Of a stretch of DNA of 64,000 bases, positions 54,034-64,000 are shown piece after piece. The notes beneath the pieces are model-generated. The model ran no database searches, had not been told where the DNA came from, and saw nothing but the letters and a program-made list of their open reading frames with translations. The stretch lies in NCBI RefSeq assembly GCF_003287935.1, contig NZ_CP030287.1, positions 6,847,227-6,911,226 of the forward strand, given 5' to 3'. Every line of letters starts with the position of its first letter. Position 1 is the stretch's first letter. Origin of the DNA: Streptomyces sp. ICC1 (GTDB taxonomy: Bacteria > Actinomycetota > Actinomycetes > Streptomycetales > Streptomycetaceae). Made by a program: the position numbers and the translations under genes.

Positions 54034-54417
54034 TCACGCGGTCCGGGCCGCTGTCCCGGAGGCCCGCGGGACGGGGGCCGCAGGCGGAGCCGCGACCGGA
54101 CCGTCGGCCGTCGCCGCGCCGACCCCGGTCACCGGGGGAGCGGTGAGGGCCGGGTCGACGGTCAGCAGCGACACCCCGAGGGGGCCGGCCAGCGCGCGGA
54201 GCGCGGACTCCGAGAGCCGGATCCAGGGCTGCTCCGCGCCGAGCGTGGCGGCCAGCCGCTCCGCACTGGTGAAGCCGACGGCGGTACGGGCTCCCAGCGG
54301 GGTGCGGAACAGGCGCACCACCACGGGAGCGGTCCCCGGCCGGGCCGGCACGTACAAGGGTCCGGCCGGGACCTGTTCCTCGGGCTCGGGGTCGTCGGCG
54401 TACAGGAACAAACACAT
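54034..54417 (-). CDS. SAV_915-family protein
   Basis: A 127-residue protein: 'GPLYVPARPGTAPVVVRLFR', 'LGARTAVGFTSAERLAATLG' and 'WIRLSESALRALAGPLGVS', then a Pro/Ala-rich tail. This is the short actinobacterial SAV_915 group, related to SseB-type domains; function unknown. GGGAGGG precedes the start at 54417. The 13-base gap to lysA implies one transcript. Confidence 0.78.
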   Translation of the reverse strand: MCLFLYADDPEPEEQVPAGPLYVPARPGTAPVVVRLFRTPLGARTAVGFTSAERLAATLGAEQPWIRLSESALRALAGPLGVSLLTVDPALTAPPVTGVGAATADGPVAAPPAAPVPRASGTAARTA

Positions 54418-54738
54418 GGGGCCCTCCCAGAGGAACCACGAGTGGCAGGTGGGCCCCGGATGCGGGGAGGCTGTCCGGGGCGTGTCACCGAAGCTTCCCC
54501 CGCCCGCCGGCCCCGGGGACCACCCCTGACACGACCTTGACGGCGACCGGCCGGGTCCATACGGATCGCTGACGGACGCGGCCCGGTGCGCGCGCCGGAG
54601 CGAGATCCGCGACGACCGATGAGTTTCCCCATGATCCACGGTCATAGATCATGAGAGGTGTGCGGCAGCCGCGAGCGCGGTCCGCGCACGACTCGACAAA
54701 TCTGCCGGGAACCGGACTCGAGACACCGAGGAACCAAG
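54418..54738. promoter_or_regulatory. Divergent promoter region with CATGATC dyad
   Basis: This 321-base gap between divergent genes holds the inverted repeat CATGATC (54629-54635) and GATCATG (54646-54652) with a 10-base spacer. It lies about 87 bases before the DHFR-like start. Placement suits an operator; no other feature seen. Confidence 0.45.
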
Positions 54739-55311
54739 ATGCGCACTCTGATCAGCACCGCCTTCGTATCGCTCGACGGCGTCGTGGAGGGCCCGGGAGG
54801 CGAGCCCGGCTACCGGAACTCCGGGTGGACCTTCAAGGACGTCGAGTTCCTCCCCGAGGCATTCGAAATCAAGGGCCGGGAGCAGAAGGAAGCCTCCGCG
54901 ATGCTGCTGGGCCGGGCCAGCTACGAGGCGTTCAGCCAGGTGTGGCCGGACATGGAGGACTTCGCGGACTACAAGGTGATGCCGAAGTACGTCGTCTCCA
55001 CCACCCTCACCGAGGACGACCTGGTCTCGAACTGGGGCGAGACGGCGATCCTGCGCTCGCTCGACGAGGTCGCCGCGCTGAAGGAGACCGAGGGCGGCCC
55101 GATCATCGTCCACGGCAGCGCCTCGCTGAACCAGGCCCTGTCCGACGCGGGCCTGATCGACCGCTACCACCTGCTCGTCTTCCCGCTCCTGCTCGGCGCG
55201 GGCAAGCGGCTCTTCAGCGCCACCGACAAGGACACCCAGAAGCTGAAGCTCGTCGAGCACGAGGCCTACGCCAACGGCCTGCAGAAGAACGTCTTCGACG
55301 TCGTCCGCTGA
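54739..55311 (+). CDS. Dihydrofolate reductase-family (RibD C-terminal-like) protein
   Basis: A 190-residue single-domain protein: 'RTLISTAFVSLDGVVEGPGG', 'ASAMLLGRASYEAFSQVWPD', 'YVVSTTLTEDDLVSNWGETA', 'GGPIIVHGSASLNQALSDAG' and 'LIDRYHLLVFPLLLGAGKRL'. This is the YyaP/YwjB-like group with a DHFR/RibD reductase fold that binds NADPH. It is not the essential folate enzyme, and its substrate is unknown. ATG 54739 follows GAGGAA. Confidence 0.85.
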   Translation: MRTLISTAFVSLDGVVEGPGGEPGYRNSGWTFKDVEFLPEAFEIKGREQKEASAMLLGRASYEAFSQVWPDMEDFADYKVMPKYVVSTTLTEDDLVSNWGETAILRSLDEVAALKETEGGPIIVHGSASLNQALSDAGLIDRYHLLVFPLLLGAGKRLFSATDKDTQKLKLVEHEAYANGLQKNVFDVVR

Positions 55312-55427
55312 CACGGACCGACACCCCCTGGTTCCTCCAACTGGGCGTAGATGCGGCGTAGTTCGAGCGTGCCACCATCCGAGGCGTCCACAGGTGCGCC
55401 GACGCGGCCCACGGGGTCCTGCCCCAG

Positions 55428-55667
55428 GTGCGAAAGCTGGAGTTCCTCCATCCCGTGCGCTGCGTGGTCACGGGGCATGGGGACCGGTTCGGGGTGGAGG
55501 TGGAACTGCTCTCCCCGCAGTCGGGGAGACCCGCGTTCGTCGACTTCATCAATCTGACCGATGAACGCGAACACGTCACCCCCGACCGTTTCCCGCCCAT
55601 CGGCACGGTCCTCGACGCCCTGTACCCGGCCGTCATGCCCAACGGTGAGGTGAGACTCTCCCTGTGA
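55428..55667 (+). CDS. Small hypothetical protein
   Basis: A 79-residue beta-rich protein from GTG 55428: 'KLEFLHPVRCVVTGHGDRFG', 'VEVELLSPQSGRPAFVDF' and 'PPIGTVLDALYPAVMPNGEV'. The pattern recalls a short OB/S1-like barrel. No certain family, and the start could lie slightly upstream. Confidence 0.55.
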   Translation: MRKLEFLHPVRCVVTGHGDRFGVEVELLSPQSGRPAFVDFINLTDEREHVTPDRFPPIGTVLDALYPAVMPNGEVRLSL

Positions 55668-55725
55668 CCTGGGGGGAAGGCCGCCACCGCTTGCGCGCCG
55701 GCGGCCGGGGAGGAGCCGGCCTTCC

Positions 55726-56103
55726 TCAGACCACGGAGAGCAGGTCCACCACGAAGACGAGCGTGGATCCTGCCGGGATCAACCGCGAGGGGGACTGGTT
55801 GCCGTAGCCGAGGCGCGGGGGAACGATGATCTCGCGCCGACCGCCGACCTTCATCCCCCTGATTCCCCGGTCCCAGCCCTTGATGACCCTGCCGCCACCC
55901 ACGGCGAACTTGAACGGCTCGCCCCGGTCCCAGGAAGCGTCGAACTCCATTCCGGACGCGAAGGTGACCCCGACGTAGTGAACCCGGACGACCCTGCCCG
56001 GCTTCGCCTCGGCCCCGTCCCCGACGACGAGGTCCCGGATCGTCAGCTCCTCGGGAGCATCGCCCCCCGGAAGTTCGATCTCGGGCTTCGTCAGTTCACT
56101 CAT
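55726..56103 (-). CDS. FKBP-type peptidyl-prolyl cis-trans isomerase
   Basis: A 125-residue cytosolic FKBP. Signature blocks are 'RVVRVHYVGVTFASGMEFDA', 'SWDRGEPFKFAVGGGRVIKG', 'WDRGIRGMKVGGRREIIVPP', 'RLGYGNQ' and 'IPAGSTLVFVVDLLSV'. They keep the Tyr, Phe, Asp, Trp and Tyr residues of the ligand pocket. The start at 56103 is taken as the first Met before 'SELTKPEIELPG'. It speeds proline isomerisation in protein folding. Monocistronic. Confidence 0.93.
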   Translation of the reverse strand: MSELTKPEIELPGGDAPEELTIRDLVVGDGAEAKPGRVVRVHYVGVTFASGMEFDASWDRGEPFKFAVGGGRVIKGWDRGIRGMKVGGRREIIVPPRLGYGNQSPSRLIPAGSTLVFVVDLLSVV

Positions 56104-56232
56104 CGCAGCCTCATCGCTCTCCGCCGTGCCGTAGACGATCACGTTACCGAGAACGCCGCTCGACTGACGTACACGACCCCACGGGGCACGGCGCGGCGTG
56201 ACGGGGCGCGTCGATGTGGCTTCCGAAGACGC

Positions 56233-57756
<1,524 letters not shown>

Positions 57757-57811
57757 CGTGGTCCTCCCCTTGCCGGGCGCCGGCCGCCGTCGGACAGCGC
57801 TCGCGGCGAGG

Positions 57812-59212
57812 CTAGGGGCGGGCAGGTTGCCGGTACGTTGCACGGCCGCGCGACACACCGCCCGGCGAGGGCGCCCCCGTTGCAGGCACCCCCGGCGAGG
57901 GTGCTCCCGGTGAAGATGGTCCCGGCGCCGATCCGAGTTCGGCGTCGATGGCCCGTACGCGGGCCAGCGCGGCCGGCCGGTCACCGGCGGGCAGCGCCGC
58001 CGCCAGCGCCCGCCAGGCCTCCGGGTCGTCCGCGCCCCACGGACTGCACACCCAGTCGGCCAGCAGCCCCGCGTCGGCCCGCGCGATCACCGCGGCCCGA
58101 GCCTGCTCCTCGATGCGGCGCCGCAGCCGGACGATCCCGGGCGCGGTGGACGCGGGGAGCAGGGGCCCCGGATAGCGGGCCAGCGCCGCCGAGACCGCGC
58201 CGGAGGCGAGGTGCCGGGTGACGGCGGTGAAATCGGCCTCCAGCGGCCCGGCCGCGCGGTAGGGGCGCGAGAGCGGCGCCCGGGAGCCCAACACCCTGCG
58301 CAGCCGGGACATTTCGGCCCGCAGCGTCACGGGTGACACCGACTCGTCCTCGTACAGCGCGATCGCCAGCTCGTCCCCCGACAACCCCTCGGGGTGGTGC
58401 GCCAGCAGGGCCATGATCTCGCTGTGCCGCCTCCCCAGCCGGATCTCACGCGGCCCGTCGCCCCCGGGGCCGTCCCCGTGGCCGTCCCGCGCCGCCAGCA
58501 GGGCCTCGTCCCGGCCGAGCGCGGTGAGGGAGTCGCCGTGAGCCCGCGGGCCCGGATCCAGCAGCGCCAGCTGGGCCTCCGCCGCGCGCGCCACCGCGCG
58601 GACGAAGGCCAGGGAGTGCGGATGGGCCAGCCAGTCGCCGCCGGTGACGTCCACGGCGCCGAGCAGCCGCCCGGTGCGCGGATCGCGGACCGGAGCCGCC
58701 GCGCAGGTCCACGGGTGGACCCGGCGGCTGAAGTGCTCCGCGCCGAAGACCTGGACCGGCTCGCCGACCGCCACCGCCGTGCCCGGCGCGTTGGTGCCCA
58801 TCGCCGTCTCCGCCCAGCGGGCGCCCGGTACGAAGCCGAGGCCCTCGGCGCGCCGCATCGTGGCGGGCTCGCCCTCCACCCAGAGCAGGCTGCCCCGCGC
58901 GTCGCACACCGCCAGCAGGTGCGCCCCGCGCGCGGCGAAGGCACCCACGAGGTCCCGGAACAGCGGCAGCACGCGGGCCAGCGGGTGCTGCTCGCGGTAC
59001 GACCGCAGTTCCGCGCCGGACAGCTCCATCCGGGGCGCGCACTCGGGGCTGACCCGGGCCCGGGCGCAGCGGCGCCAGGACCGCGCGATGACCGCCCGCA
59101 CGGGGGCCTCGACCCGGCCGTCGCGGGTGAACGCGGCGTGGGCCCGGCGCAGTTCCCGGGTGCGCTCGGCGGGATCGGCCCCGCCCGGCAGGGCCACCGA
59201 AGGATCGTCCAT
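57812..59212 (-). CDS. GAF-domain transcriptional regulator (AcoR-like)
   Basis: A 466-residue regulator. '[20 protein letters not shown]' and '[20 protein letters not shown]' begin the AcoR-type sensory region. The GAF domain holds '[20 protein letters not shown]', '[20 protein letters not shown]' and '[20 protein letters not shown]'. There is no sigma-54 AAA domain. The C-terminus has a winged-helix-like '[20 protein letters not shown]' and '[20 protein letters not shown]', seen in Streptomyces GAF regulators. It probably senses an aldehyde, alcohol or related effector and controls the adjacent aldehyde dehydrogenase. GGAGGG precedes the ATG. Confidence 0.85.
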   Translation of the reverse strand: MDDPSVALPGGADPAERTRELRRAHAAFTRDGRVEAPVRAVIARSWRRCARARVSPECAPRMELSGAELRSYREQHPLARVLPLFRDLVGAFAARGAHLLAVCDARGSLLWVEGEPATMRRAEGLGFVPGARWAETAMGTNAPGTAVAVGEPVQVFGAEHFSRRVHPWTCAAAPVRDPRTGRLLGAVDVTGGDWLAHPHSLAFVRAVARAAEAQLALLDPGPRAHGDSLTALGRDEALLAARDGHGDGPGGDGPREIRLGRRHSEIMALLAHHPEGLSGDELAIALYEDESVSPVTLRAEMSRLRRVLGSRAPLSRPYRAAGPLEADFTAVTRHLASGAVSAALARYPGPLLPASTAPGIVRLRRRIEEQARAAVIARADAGLLADWVCSPWGADDPEAWRALAAALPAGDRPAALARVRAIDAELGSAPGPSSPGAPSPGVPATGAPSPGGVSRGRATYRQPARP

Positions 59213-59352
59213 GTCACCCTCCCGCGGCGGCGTGGTACCCGGAGCGCCCCATCGTCGTACCGCCCCGGCGCCCCGGCAAGCGGTGCGTCGGCCAGTGTGT
59301 CGGCCAGTACGCGGGCCGGCCCGTCGGCCGGCCGGTCCCCGCCGGAGCCCCG

Positions 59353-60780
59353 CTACTCCTCCGGGTCGAGCGCCGCCAGCGCCGACGCCGGGTCGGGGGA
59401 TCCCGGGCCCGCCGGCAGCCAGTGGCCCGCCGTGCTGCGGCGGTACGGCCACCAGCGGCCCTCCCGGCCCAGCCGGAGCTGCCGGTCGCCGCCCGGCTCC
59501 GTCCAGCGGGCGCGGACCCGGCGCAGCACGGGGGCGGGGGCGCCGTCGGTGGATTCCGGGTCGGTGCCGGAGTCGGCGTCGGCGTCCGGGGTCGGGTCCG
59601 GGGTCGGGGTCGGGCCGGAGTCCGGGTCCGGGCCGGAGTCCGCGTCCTCGCCGGAGTCCGCCGCTTCGGACCAGGCCGACGCGAGCGCGGCCCGGGCCCG
59701 GGCGAGGGACGCCCGGTCCGGGGTCCAGTCCTGCTCCAGTACCGCGACGGCCTGGGCCCCGCCGAAGCCCCAGGCGAGAACGGCCCGGTCCATCTCGGCC
59801 CGGTTCCTGTCGGTAGCCGCCGCCAGACGGGACCGGACCCGAAGGTCATCGGCCTCCGCCGTGAGGCGTACGGCGTCTTCGGCCGCCGTCGGCCCGGGCT
59901 GCGGGGCCCGCTCCGCGTGGGCCGGAGCGAGGGCTTCCGCGAGCAACCGGTACGCCCTGGTCACCGCCGCCTGCGCGAGGAACTCCACCGCGTCCACGTC
60001 CAGGCCCGGCGGCTGCGACTGCGCTTCCGTGTCCAGCGTCGGCGCCTGGCCCGGCGCGTCCGGCAGCCGCGCGGGCGGCGGCAGCGGGGGCAGGGCGCCC
60101 GCCTCCGCGTAGGCCTCGGCGGCGGGGACCCCCTCGTCCGCCGGGTTGCCGGGGGCTCCCGGTCCCGCTTCCGCCTCCGCCTCCGCCTTCGCCGTGCTGC
60201 GGCCCTCCAGTTCGGCCACGAGATCGGCCTCCGCGCGCCCGCGCAGCAGCAACAGGACGAAGGGATCCTCGTCCAGCAGCCGCGCCACCTGGTAGCAGAG
60301 CGCCGCCGTGTGCGGGCAGTGGTCCCACTCGTCGCAGTCGCAGCGCGGGTCGAGGTCCCCGATACCGGGCAGCAGCTCCACCCCGGCCGCCGCCGCGTCC
60401 TGCGCCAGCTCCGGAGGCACCTCCCGGTCCAGCAGCGCCGCGATGTGCCCGGACTCCGCGGCCGCCAGGCCGAGCAGCCGGTCCCATTCCGCTTCCGTGA
60501 ACTCCTGGACCAGCACGTCCGTCCGGTGCGCCGTCCCGTCCGGGTCCCGCACCACGGCCGTCAGCCCGCCCGGCCGCACGGACACGGCGCCCACCGCGCC
60601 CGAACGCGCGTACCGCCGCCCCTGCTTGACCTGCTGCCCGTCGAGCGCACTGTCCTCCAGGGCGCGCAGCCAGGCGTGACCCCACCAGGTGCGGGCGAAG
60701 CCCCGGCCGGTCGGCGGCGGCAGCGCCGGGAAGGTCTTCTCGTGCGGGGTGGACGGGTCGTACCGATGCTGCGCGTTCAT
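59353..60780 (-). CDS. SWIM zinc-finger protein
   Basis: A 475-residue protein paired with an SNF2 helicase. The N-terminal part ('ARTWWGHAWLRALEDSALDG', 'GRRYARSGAVGAVSVRPGGL') is followed by the SWIM motif CxC-x5-CxH ('PRCDCDEWDHCPHTAALCY', about residues 145-165). Low-complexity Ala/Glu and Pro/Asp stretches (including a D-P-x repeat encoded at 59570-59650) precede a C-terminal domain. SWIM proteins beside SNF2 ATPases are widespread in actinobacteria; nucleic-acid or protein binding is assumed. Its ATG overlaps the SNF2 stop. Confidence 0.85.
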   Translation of the reverse strand: MNAQHRYDPSTPHEKTFPALPPPTGRGFARTWWGHAWLRALEDSALDGQQVKQGRRYARSGAVGAVSVRPGGLTAVVRDPDGTAHRTDVLVQEFTEAEWDRLLGLAAAESGHIAALLDREVPPELAQDAAAAGVELLPGIGDLDPRCDCDEWDHCPHTAALCYQVARLLDEDPFVLLLLRGRAEADLVAELEGRSTAKAEAEAEAGPGAPGNPADEGVPAAEAYAEAGALPPLPPPARLPDAPGQAPTLDTEAQSQPPGLDVDAVEFLAQAAVTRAYRLLAEALAPAHAERAPQPGPTAAEDAVRLTAEADDLRVRSRLAAATDRNRAEMDRAVLAWGFGGAQAVAVLEQDWTPDRASLARARAALASAWSEAADSGEDADSGPDPDSGPTPTPDPTPDADADSGTDPESTDGAPAPVLRRVRARWTEPGGDRQLRLGREGRWWPYRRSTAGHWLPAGPGSPDPASALAALDPEE

Positions 60781-62639
60781 CCGCGGCGCTCCCCGGCGGT
60801 CGTCGGGCGGAGGGCCACGAGCTCGGCCAGCTCCGCGTCGGTAAGTTCGGTCAGCGCGGCCTCGCCGCCCGCGAGGACGGAATCGGCCAGGGCCCTCTTG
60901 CGCGCCAGGAGTTGTGCGATCCGGTCCTCGACGGTGCCTTCGGCGATGATGCGGTGGACCTGGACGGGCTGGGTCTGGCCGATGCGGTAGGCGCGGTCGG
61001 TCGCCTGCTCCTCGACGGCCGGGTTCCACCAGCGGTCGTAGTGGATGACGTGGCCGGCACGGGTCAGGTTGAGCCCGGTGCCGGCGGCCTTCAAAGAGAG
61101 CAGGAAGACCGGGGACTCCCCGGCCTGGAACCGGTCCACGAGCTCCTGCCGGCGGGCCACCGGCGTCCCCCCGTGCAGCAGTTGGGTGCCGATCCCGCGC
61201 GCGGCGAGGTGTCTCTCCAGGATCCGGGCCATCGCCACGTACTGCGTGAACACCAGCACCGAACCGCCCTCGGCGACGATCGTGTCGAGGAGTTCGTCGA
61301 GCAGTTCCAGCTTCCCGGAGCCGCGCTCTTTCGGGCTGCGCTCTTTCGGGCTGGGCCCGTTCGGGCTGAGCTCTTGCGAACTGTGCTCTTTCACATACTG
61401 CGCGGGATGGTTGCAGATCTGCTTGAGCGAGGTCAGCAGTTTGACGACGAGGCCGCGCCGTTCCATCCCGTCCGACTCGGCGATCGCGGCGAGGGTCTCG
61501 CGCACGACGGCCTCGTACAGTCCGGCCTGCTCCCGGGTCAGCTGGACGGCGTGGTCGGTCTCGGTCTTGGGCGGCAGCTCGGGCGCGATCCCGGGGTCGG
61601 ATTTCCTGCGCCGCAGCAGGAACGGCCGTACGAGCATGCCCAGTCGGGCCGCCGCCTGCGGGTCCCGGCCGCTCTCGATCGGCTCGGCGTAGCGGGTGCG
61701 GAAGGTGCCGAGGCGGCCGAGGAGGCCGGGCGTGGTCCAGTCGAGGACGGCCCACAGCTCGGACAGGTCGTTCTCGACCGGCGTGGCGGTGAGGGCCACG
61801 CGGGCGGCGGACGGGACGGTGCGCAGGGCCCTGGCCGTCCCGGAGCGCGGGTTCTTGACGTGCTGCGCCTCGTCGGCGACGACCATGTCCCAGTGCACGG
61901 AGGCGAGTCGCGGCGCGTCCAGGCGCATCGTGCCGTAGGTGGTGAGGACGAATCCGGCGTCGGGCTCCTCGAGTCCCTTGAGTCCCGCGAGTCCCTCAAG
62001 GCTGCGGCCGGGGCCGTGGAAGCGGCGCACCGGGGTGCCGGGGGCGAACCTCTCGATCTCCCGCTGCCAGTTGCCCAGCAGTGAGGCCGGGCAGACCACC
62101 AGCGTCGGGCCCTTGTGCCCCAGCTCCCGCCGGTGGAGGTGCAGGGCGATGAGGGTGACGGTCTTGCCGAGGCCCATGTCGTCGGCGAGGCAGGCGCCGA
62201 GGCCGAGCCCGGTCATCCGGGCCAGCCAGCGCAGGCCGCGCAGCTGGTAGTCGCGCAGGGTGGCGTGGAGCGCGGCCGGCTCGCCGACGGGCAGCCCGGC
62301 GCCGGTGGGGGCCGGAGCGTCGGCGCGGGCGTCCGCGCGGGCGTCGGCGCGTTCCGGGTCGGCGGCGAGCAGCGCGCGGAGGCCCTCCAGCGGACCGGCG
62401 GTCTCCACTTCGTACCGCACGCCGTCCAGCTCCGCCGAGCCGGTGAGTACGGCGGCCAGCGCGTCGGCGGTCGTCACCTCGCGGCCCTGGCGCAGGCGGG
62501 ACCGGGCCCGGCGGGCCTCGGCCGGATCGATCAGGACCCACTGGTCGCGCAGCCGGACCAGGGGGCGCCTCGCCTCGGCGAGCAGGTCCAGCTCCCCGGC
62601 GGTCAGATCGCCCTGGCCGCCGAGTGCGTGGCGCCAGGT
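60777..62639 (-). CDS. SNF2-family DEAD/DEAH helicase, N-terminus lost at the adapter join
   Basis: About 620 residues of an SNF2/RapA-type ATPase. Motif I is 'CLADDMGLGKTVTLIALHLH', motif II 'MVVADEAQHVKNPRSGT', motif III 'ALTATPVENDLSELWAVLDW', motif V 'AAGTGLNLTRAGHVIHYDRW' and motif VI 'QATDRAYRIGQTQPVQV'. Between motifs IV and III is a degenerate 15-base tandem repeat (61320-61390) coding for Ser/Pro/Lys/Glu. The native reading ends at about 62640, where adapter sequence begins. Family members carry several hundred more N-terminal residues. Any upstream start codon (62726) lies in adapter or foreign DNA. Confidence 0.85.
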   Translation of the reverse strand, partial: TWRHALGGQGDLTAGELDLLAEARRPLVRLRDQWVLIDPAEARRARSRLRQGREVTTADALAAVLTGSAELDGVRYEVETAGPLEGLRALLAADPERADARADARADAPAPTGAGLPVGEPAALHATLRDYQLRGLRWLARMTGLGLGACLADDMGLGKTVTLIALHLHRRELGHKGPTLVVCPASLLGNWQREIERFAPGTPVRRFHGPGRSLEGLAGLKGLEEPDAGFVLTTYGTMRLDAPRLASVHWDMVVADEAQHVKNPRSGTARALRTVPSAARVALTATPVENDLSELWAVLDWTTPGLLGRLGTFRTRYAEPIESGRDPQAAARLGMLVRPFLLRRRKSDPGIAPELPPKTETDHAVQLTREQAGLYEAVVRETLAAIAESDGMERRGLVVKLLTSLKQICNHPAQYVKEHSSQELSPNGPSPKERSPKERGSGKLELLDELLDTIVAEGGSVLVFTQYVAMARILERHLAARGIGTQLLHGGTPVARRQELVDRFQAGESPVFLLSLKAAGTGLNLTRAGHVIHYDRWWNPAVEEQATDRAYRIGQTQPVQVHRIIAEGTVEDRIAQLLARKRALADSVLAGGEAALTELTDAELAELVALRPTTAGERRG

Positions 62640-62709
62640 GAGGGGGCGGCGACCACCGAGCTCTGAGCGAGGTAGATCGGCGGCAGCGTCAGATGTGGAT
62701 AAGGGCCAG
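62640..62709 (+). other. Nextera adapter in the assembly (artefact)
   Basis: This is the clearest of three copies. The P5 part has an exact GGCGACCACCGAG at 62648-62660. An 8-base index (GAGGTAGA) sits at 62669-62676. TCGGCGGCAGCGTC (62677-62690) differs from the Read1 primer by one base, and AGATGTGGATAAGGGCCAG (62691-62709) differs from the mosaic end by three. The SNF2 gene ends at its left edge and an S18 gene starts mid-sequence at its right edge. Confidence 0.96.
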
Positions 62710-62710
62710 C

Positions 62711-62902
62711 CCCCTGGACGCGGCAAAGATCACCTACGTCGACTACAAGGACACCGACCTGCTGCGGAAGTTCATCTCCGACCGCGGCAAGATCCGTAGC
62801 CGCCGCGTCACCCGCGTAACGGCCCAGCAGCAGCGCCGGCTCGCCGCAGCGATCAAGAACGCGCGCGAGATGGCCCTGCTCCCCTACGGCACCAGCCGAT
62901 AG
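62711..62902 (+). CDS. rpsR: Ribosomal protein bS18, 5' end missing
   Basis: 64 codons reading '[20 protein letters not shown]', '[20 protein letters not shown]', '[20 protein letters not shown]' and 'TSR', the conserved body of small-subunit protein S18. The N-terminal 15 or so residues were cut off by the adapter. The preserved part begins after the place where zinc-binding forms carry Cys, so the paralogue type cannot be proven. Streptomyces keeps a second S18 copy in a zinc-responsive cluster, and the lack of the usual S6, Ssb and L9 neighbours hints at that copy. Confidence 0.85.
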   Translation, partial: PLDAAKITYVDYKDTDLLRKFISDRGKIRSRRVTRVTAQQQRRLAAAIKNAREMALLPYGTSR

Positions 62903-62959
62903 GGACTCGCGGCCTTCTCTCCGTGACTCCTCCACGATGCCTCTGGGAGGCTGCCGGAC

Positions 62960-63511
62960 ATGACGGTGCACAAGGCCCCCGCATTCCTGGACATCACCCA
63001 CCCCGAGGACGTCACCCCGGTGCTCAGACGGGAGCTCGTTGACTGCTGGGAAACAGTGGCCAACGCCGGCGGCGCCGTCATCGCCGCCGGATTCCCGCTG
63101 CCACCGGTGAGCGCACGCGTCGTCGGGCCCGTGGTGGACGAGCTCATCCACGGGCTCGACCCCCGCTGCCGCAGGCTGCTCATCGCCACCGTCGACAGCG
63201 ACCTCGCCGGCTGGCTGATCGTCCGCCGCGATCCGCATCCCCTGGTCGCGCACTGCGGCGTGATCAACCACGTGCAGACCCACCCCCGCTATCGCGGCCG
63301 TGGCATCGGGGCCGCACTGATGAATCGGGTCCGTGACCTCGCCCGGGACGAGATGGGCCTGGAAAGGCTGTCACTCGCCGCCAGAGGCGGCCTTGGGCTT
63401 GAGGAGTTCTACCGCAAGCTGGGCTGGCTGGAGGTCGGCCGATGGCCCCGTGCGTTGCGTGTGGCCCCGGGTGACGACCGGGACGAGATCCTGATGAGCC
63501 TGCCCCTCTGA
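62960..63511 (+). CDS. GNAT family N-acetyltransferase
   Basis: A 183-residue GNAT. 'RRLLIATVDSDLAGWLIVRR' (beta 4), 'INHVQTHPRYRGRGIGAALM' with the acetyl-CoA loop 'RYRGRGIG', and 'GLGLEEFYRKLGWLEVGRWP' (C-terminal helix). The first 60 residues contain a helix pair not part of the core. ATG 62960 has GGGAGG upstream. Substrate unknown. Confidence 0.85.
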   Translation: MTVHKAPAFLDITHPEDVTPVLRRELVDCWETVANAGGAVIAAGFPLPPVSARVVGPVVDELIHGLDPRCRRLLIATVDSDLAGWLIVRRDPHPLVAHCGVINHVQTHPRYRGRGIGAALMNRVRDLARDEMGLERLSLAARGGLGLEEFYRKLGWLEVGRWPRALRVAPGDDRDEILMSLPL

Positions 63512-63651
63512 CCGTCCCGATCCGGCCGTCCGCCGACGTGTTGCGGTCCCTCCCCCGCCGAGCCGGGGGCAAAGAGCCCGGCGAGGGTTACGGTCGTATG
63601 ACCGTTTGCCGAAACCGGTACGTATTCCTCGTCGGGGAGGGAACAGCTGGG

Positions 63652-64000
63652 ATGAGCAACGCACCTCTGTACTTGGAGCCGCGCCTTGAACCGCGGCTGA
63701 CGTCCTTGCTGGACGAGTCTGCCTTCCTGCATACGCTCGTGGACGGGCTCGGATCACCCCTGAACCTGGTGCTGCCTCAGCAGCTCGCGGAGAACGTGGC
63801 GCGCTTCCGCTCCGTCCTGCGCCGGCGCCGCCTCGGCGGCCAGGTCTACTTCGCGCACAAGGCCAACCGCTCCAGCGCACTCGTCAGGCGGCTCACCACG
63901 ACCGGCGCCGCCCTCGACGCCGCCTCGCTCAGCGAGTTGCAGCATGCGCTCGGGTCCGGATTCACCGGAGACCGGATCATGGCGACCGGACCCAAGGACC
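63652..64000 (+). CDS. Y4yA-like PLP fold-III decarboxylase, N-terminal part
   Basis: The first 116 codons of a gene running off the window. 'LVDGLGSPLNLVLPQQLAEN' and 'GGQVYFAHKANRSSALVRRL' (PLP Lys in AHKAN) lead to 'GAALDAASLSELQHALGSGF' and 'RIMATGPKD', the start of the alanine-racemase-like barrel. The ATGPK ending is typical of the Y4yA subgroup, often found in secondary-metabolite or siderophore loci. ATG 63652 has GGGGAGGGAA upstream; ATG 63598 is an in-frame alternative. Confidence 0.8.
   Translation, partial: MSNAPLYLEPRLEPRLTSLLDESAFLHTLVDGLGSPLNLVLPQQLAENVARFRSVLRRRRLGGQVYFAHKANRSSALVRRLTTTGAALDAASLSELQHALGSGFTGDRIMATGPKD

Overview
This is high-GC actinobacterial DNA, almost certainly from a Streptomyces chromosome. 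The evidence is a rodlin gene (an aerial-hyphae surface protein found only in streptomycetes), DUF317 and SAV_915-family proteins, strong third-position GC, many GTG/TTG starts, and the inverted repeats seen between Streptomyces genes. No tRNA, rRNA, CRISPR array or integrase was found.

Layout. 0-8.4 kb: catabolic and housekeeping genes: an SDR tail, a luciferase-like oxidoreductase, an N-acyl-D-amino-acid deacylase gene broken by an internal deletion, an aldehyde dehydrogenase gene without its 3' end, cystathionine beta-synthase, and an RpiR-type regulator. 8.7-16.5 kb: a PLP fold-III decarboxylase divergent from a histidine-utilisation operon (hutU, an M20 amidohydrolase, hutF, hutI), then an LPXTG surface protein. 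16.5-27.1 kb: a defence island built on a three-gene pPIWI-RE system (REase-fold nuclease, DinG/XPD-like helicase, PIWI/Argonaute-like protein). A helicase-associated-domain remnant lies on its left and an intact helicase with the same domains on its right. 27.6-28.2 kb: a protease-inhibitor gene between direct repeats. 28.3-39.7 kb: a tightly packed operon-like cluster of mostly unknown proteins. It holds a family of small helical paralogues, winged-helix proteins, GNAT, MFS, ATP-grasp and DUF317 proteins, and a truncated SpaA-like surface protein. 39.7-51.1 kb: exported and envelope proteins (DUF4230, rodlin, polysaccharide deacetylase, DUF4232, intradiol dioxygenase, PAP2, YihY) with several frameshifted genes, including a terpene cyclase. 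51.4-64 kb: a HAF-repeat exported protein, lysA, a DHFR-like protein, an FKBP, an aldehyde dehydrogenase with its GAF regulator, a SWIM/SNF2 pair, an S18 fragment, a GNAT and another PLP fold-III decarboxylase.

Data quality matters here. At 28204-28273, 51116-51185 and 62640-62709 the sequence follows the 70-base layout of an Illumina Nextera P5-index-Read1-mosaic-end adapter, with mismatches. A lipid-kinase gene, an SNF2 gene and an S18 gene break exactly at these points. The contig therefore appears to be chimeric there, and gene neighbourhoods across those points should not be trusted. Several other truncations and one-base frameshifts may also be assembly errors.

The best candidate for an exciting system is the pPIWI-RE operon at 17.0-24.1 kb, a family described computationally but little tested. 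The least described material is the paralogue-rich cluster at 28.3-39.0 kb.
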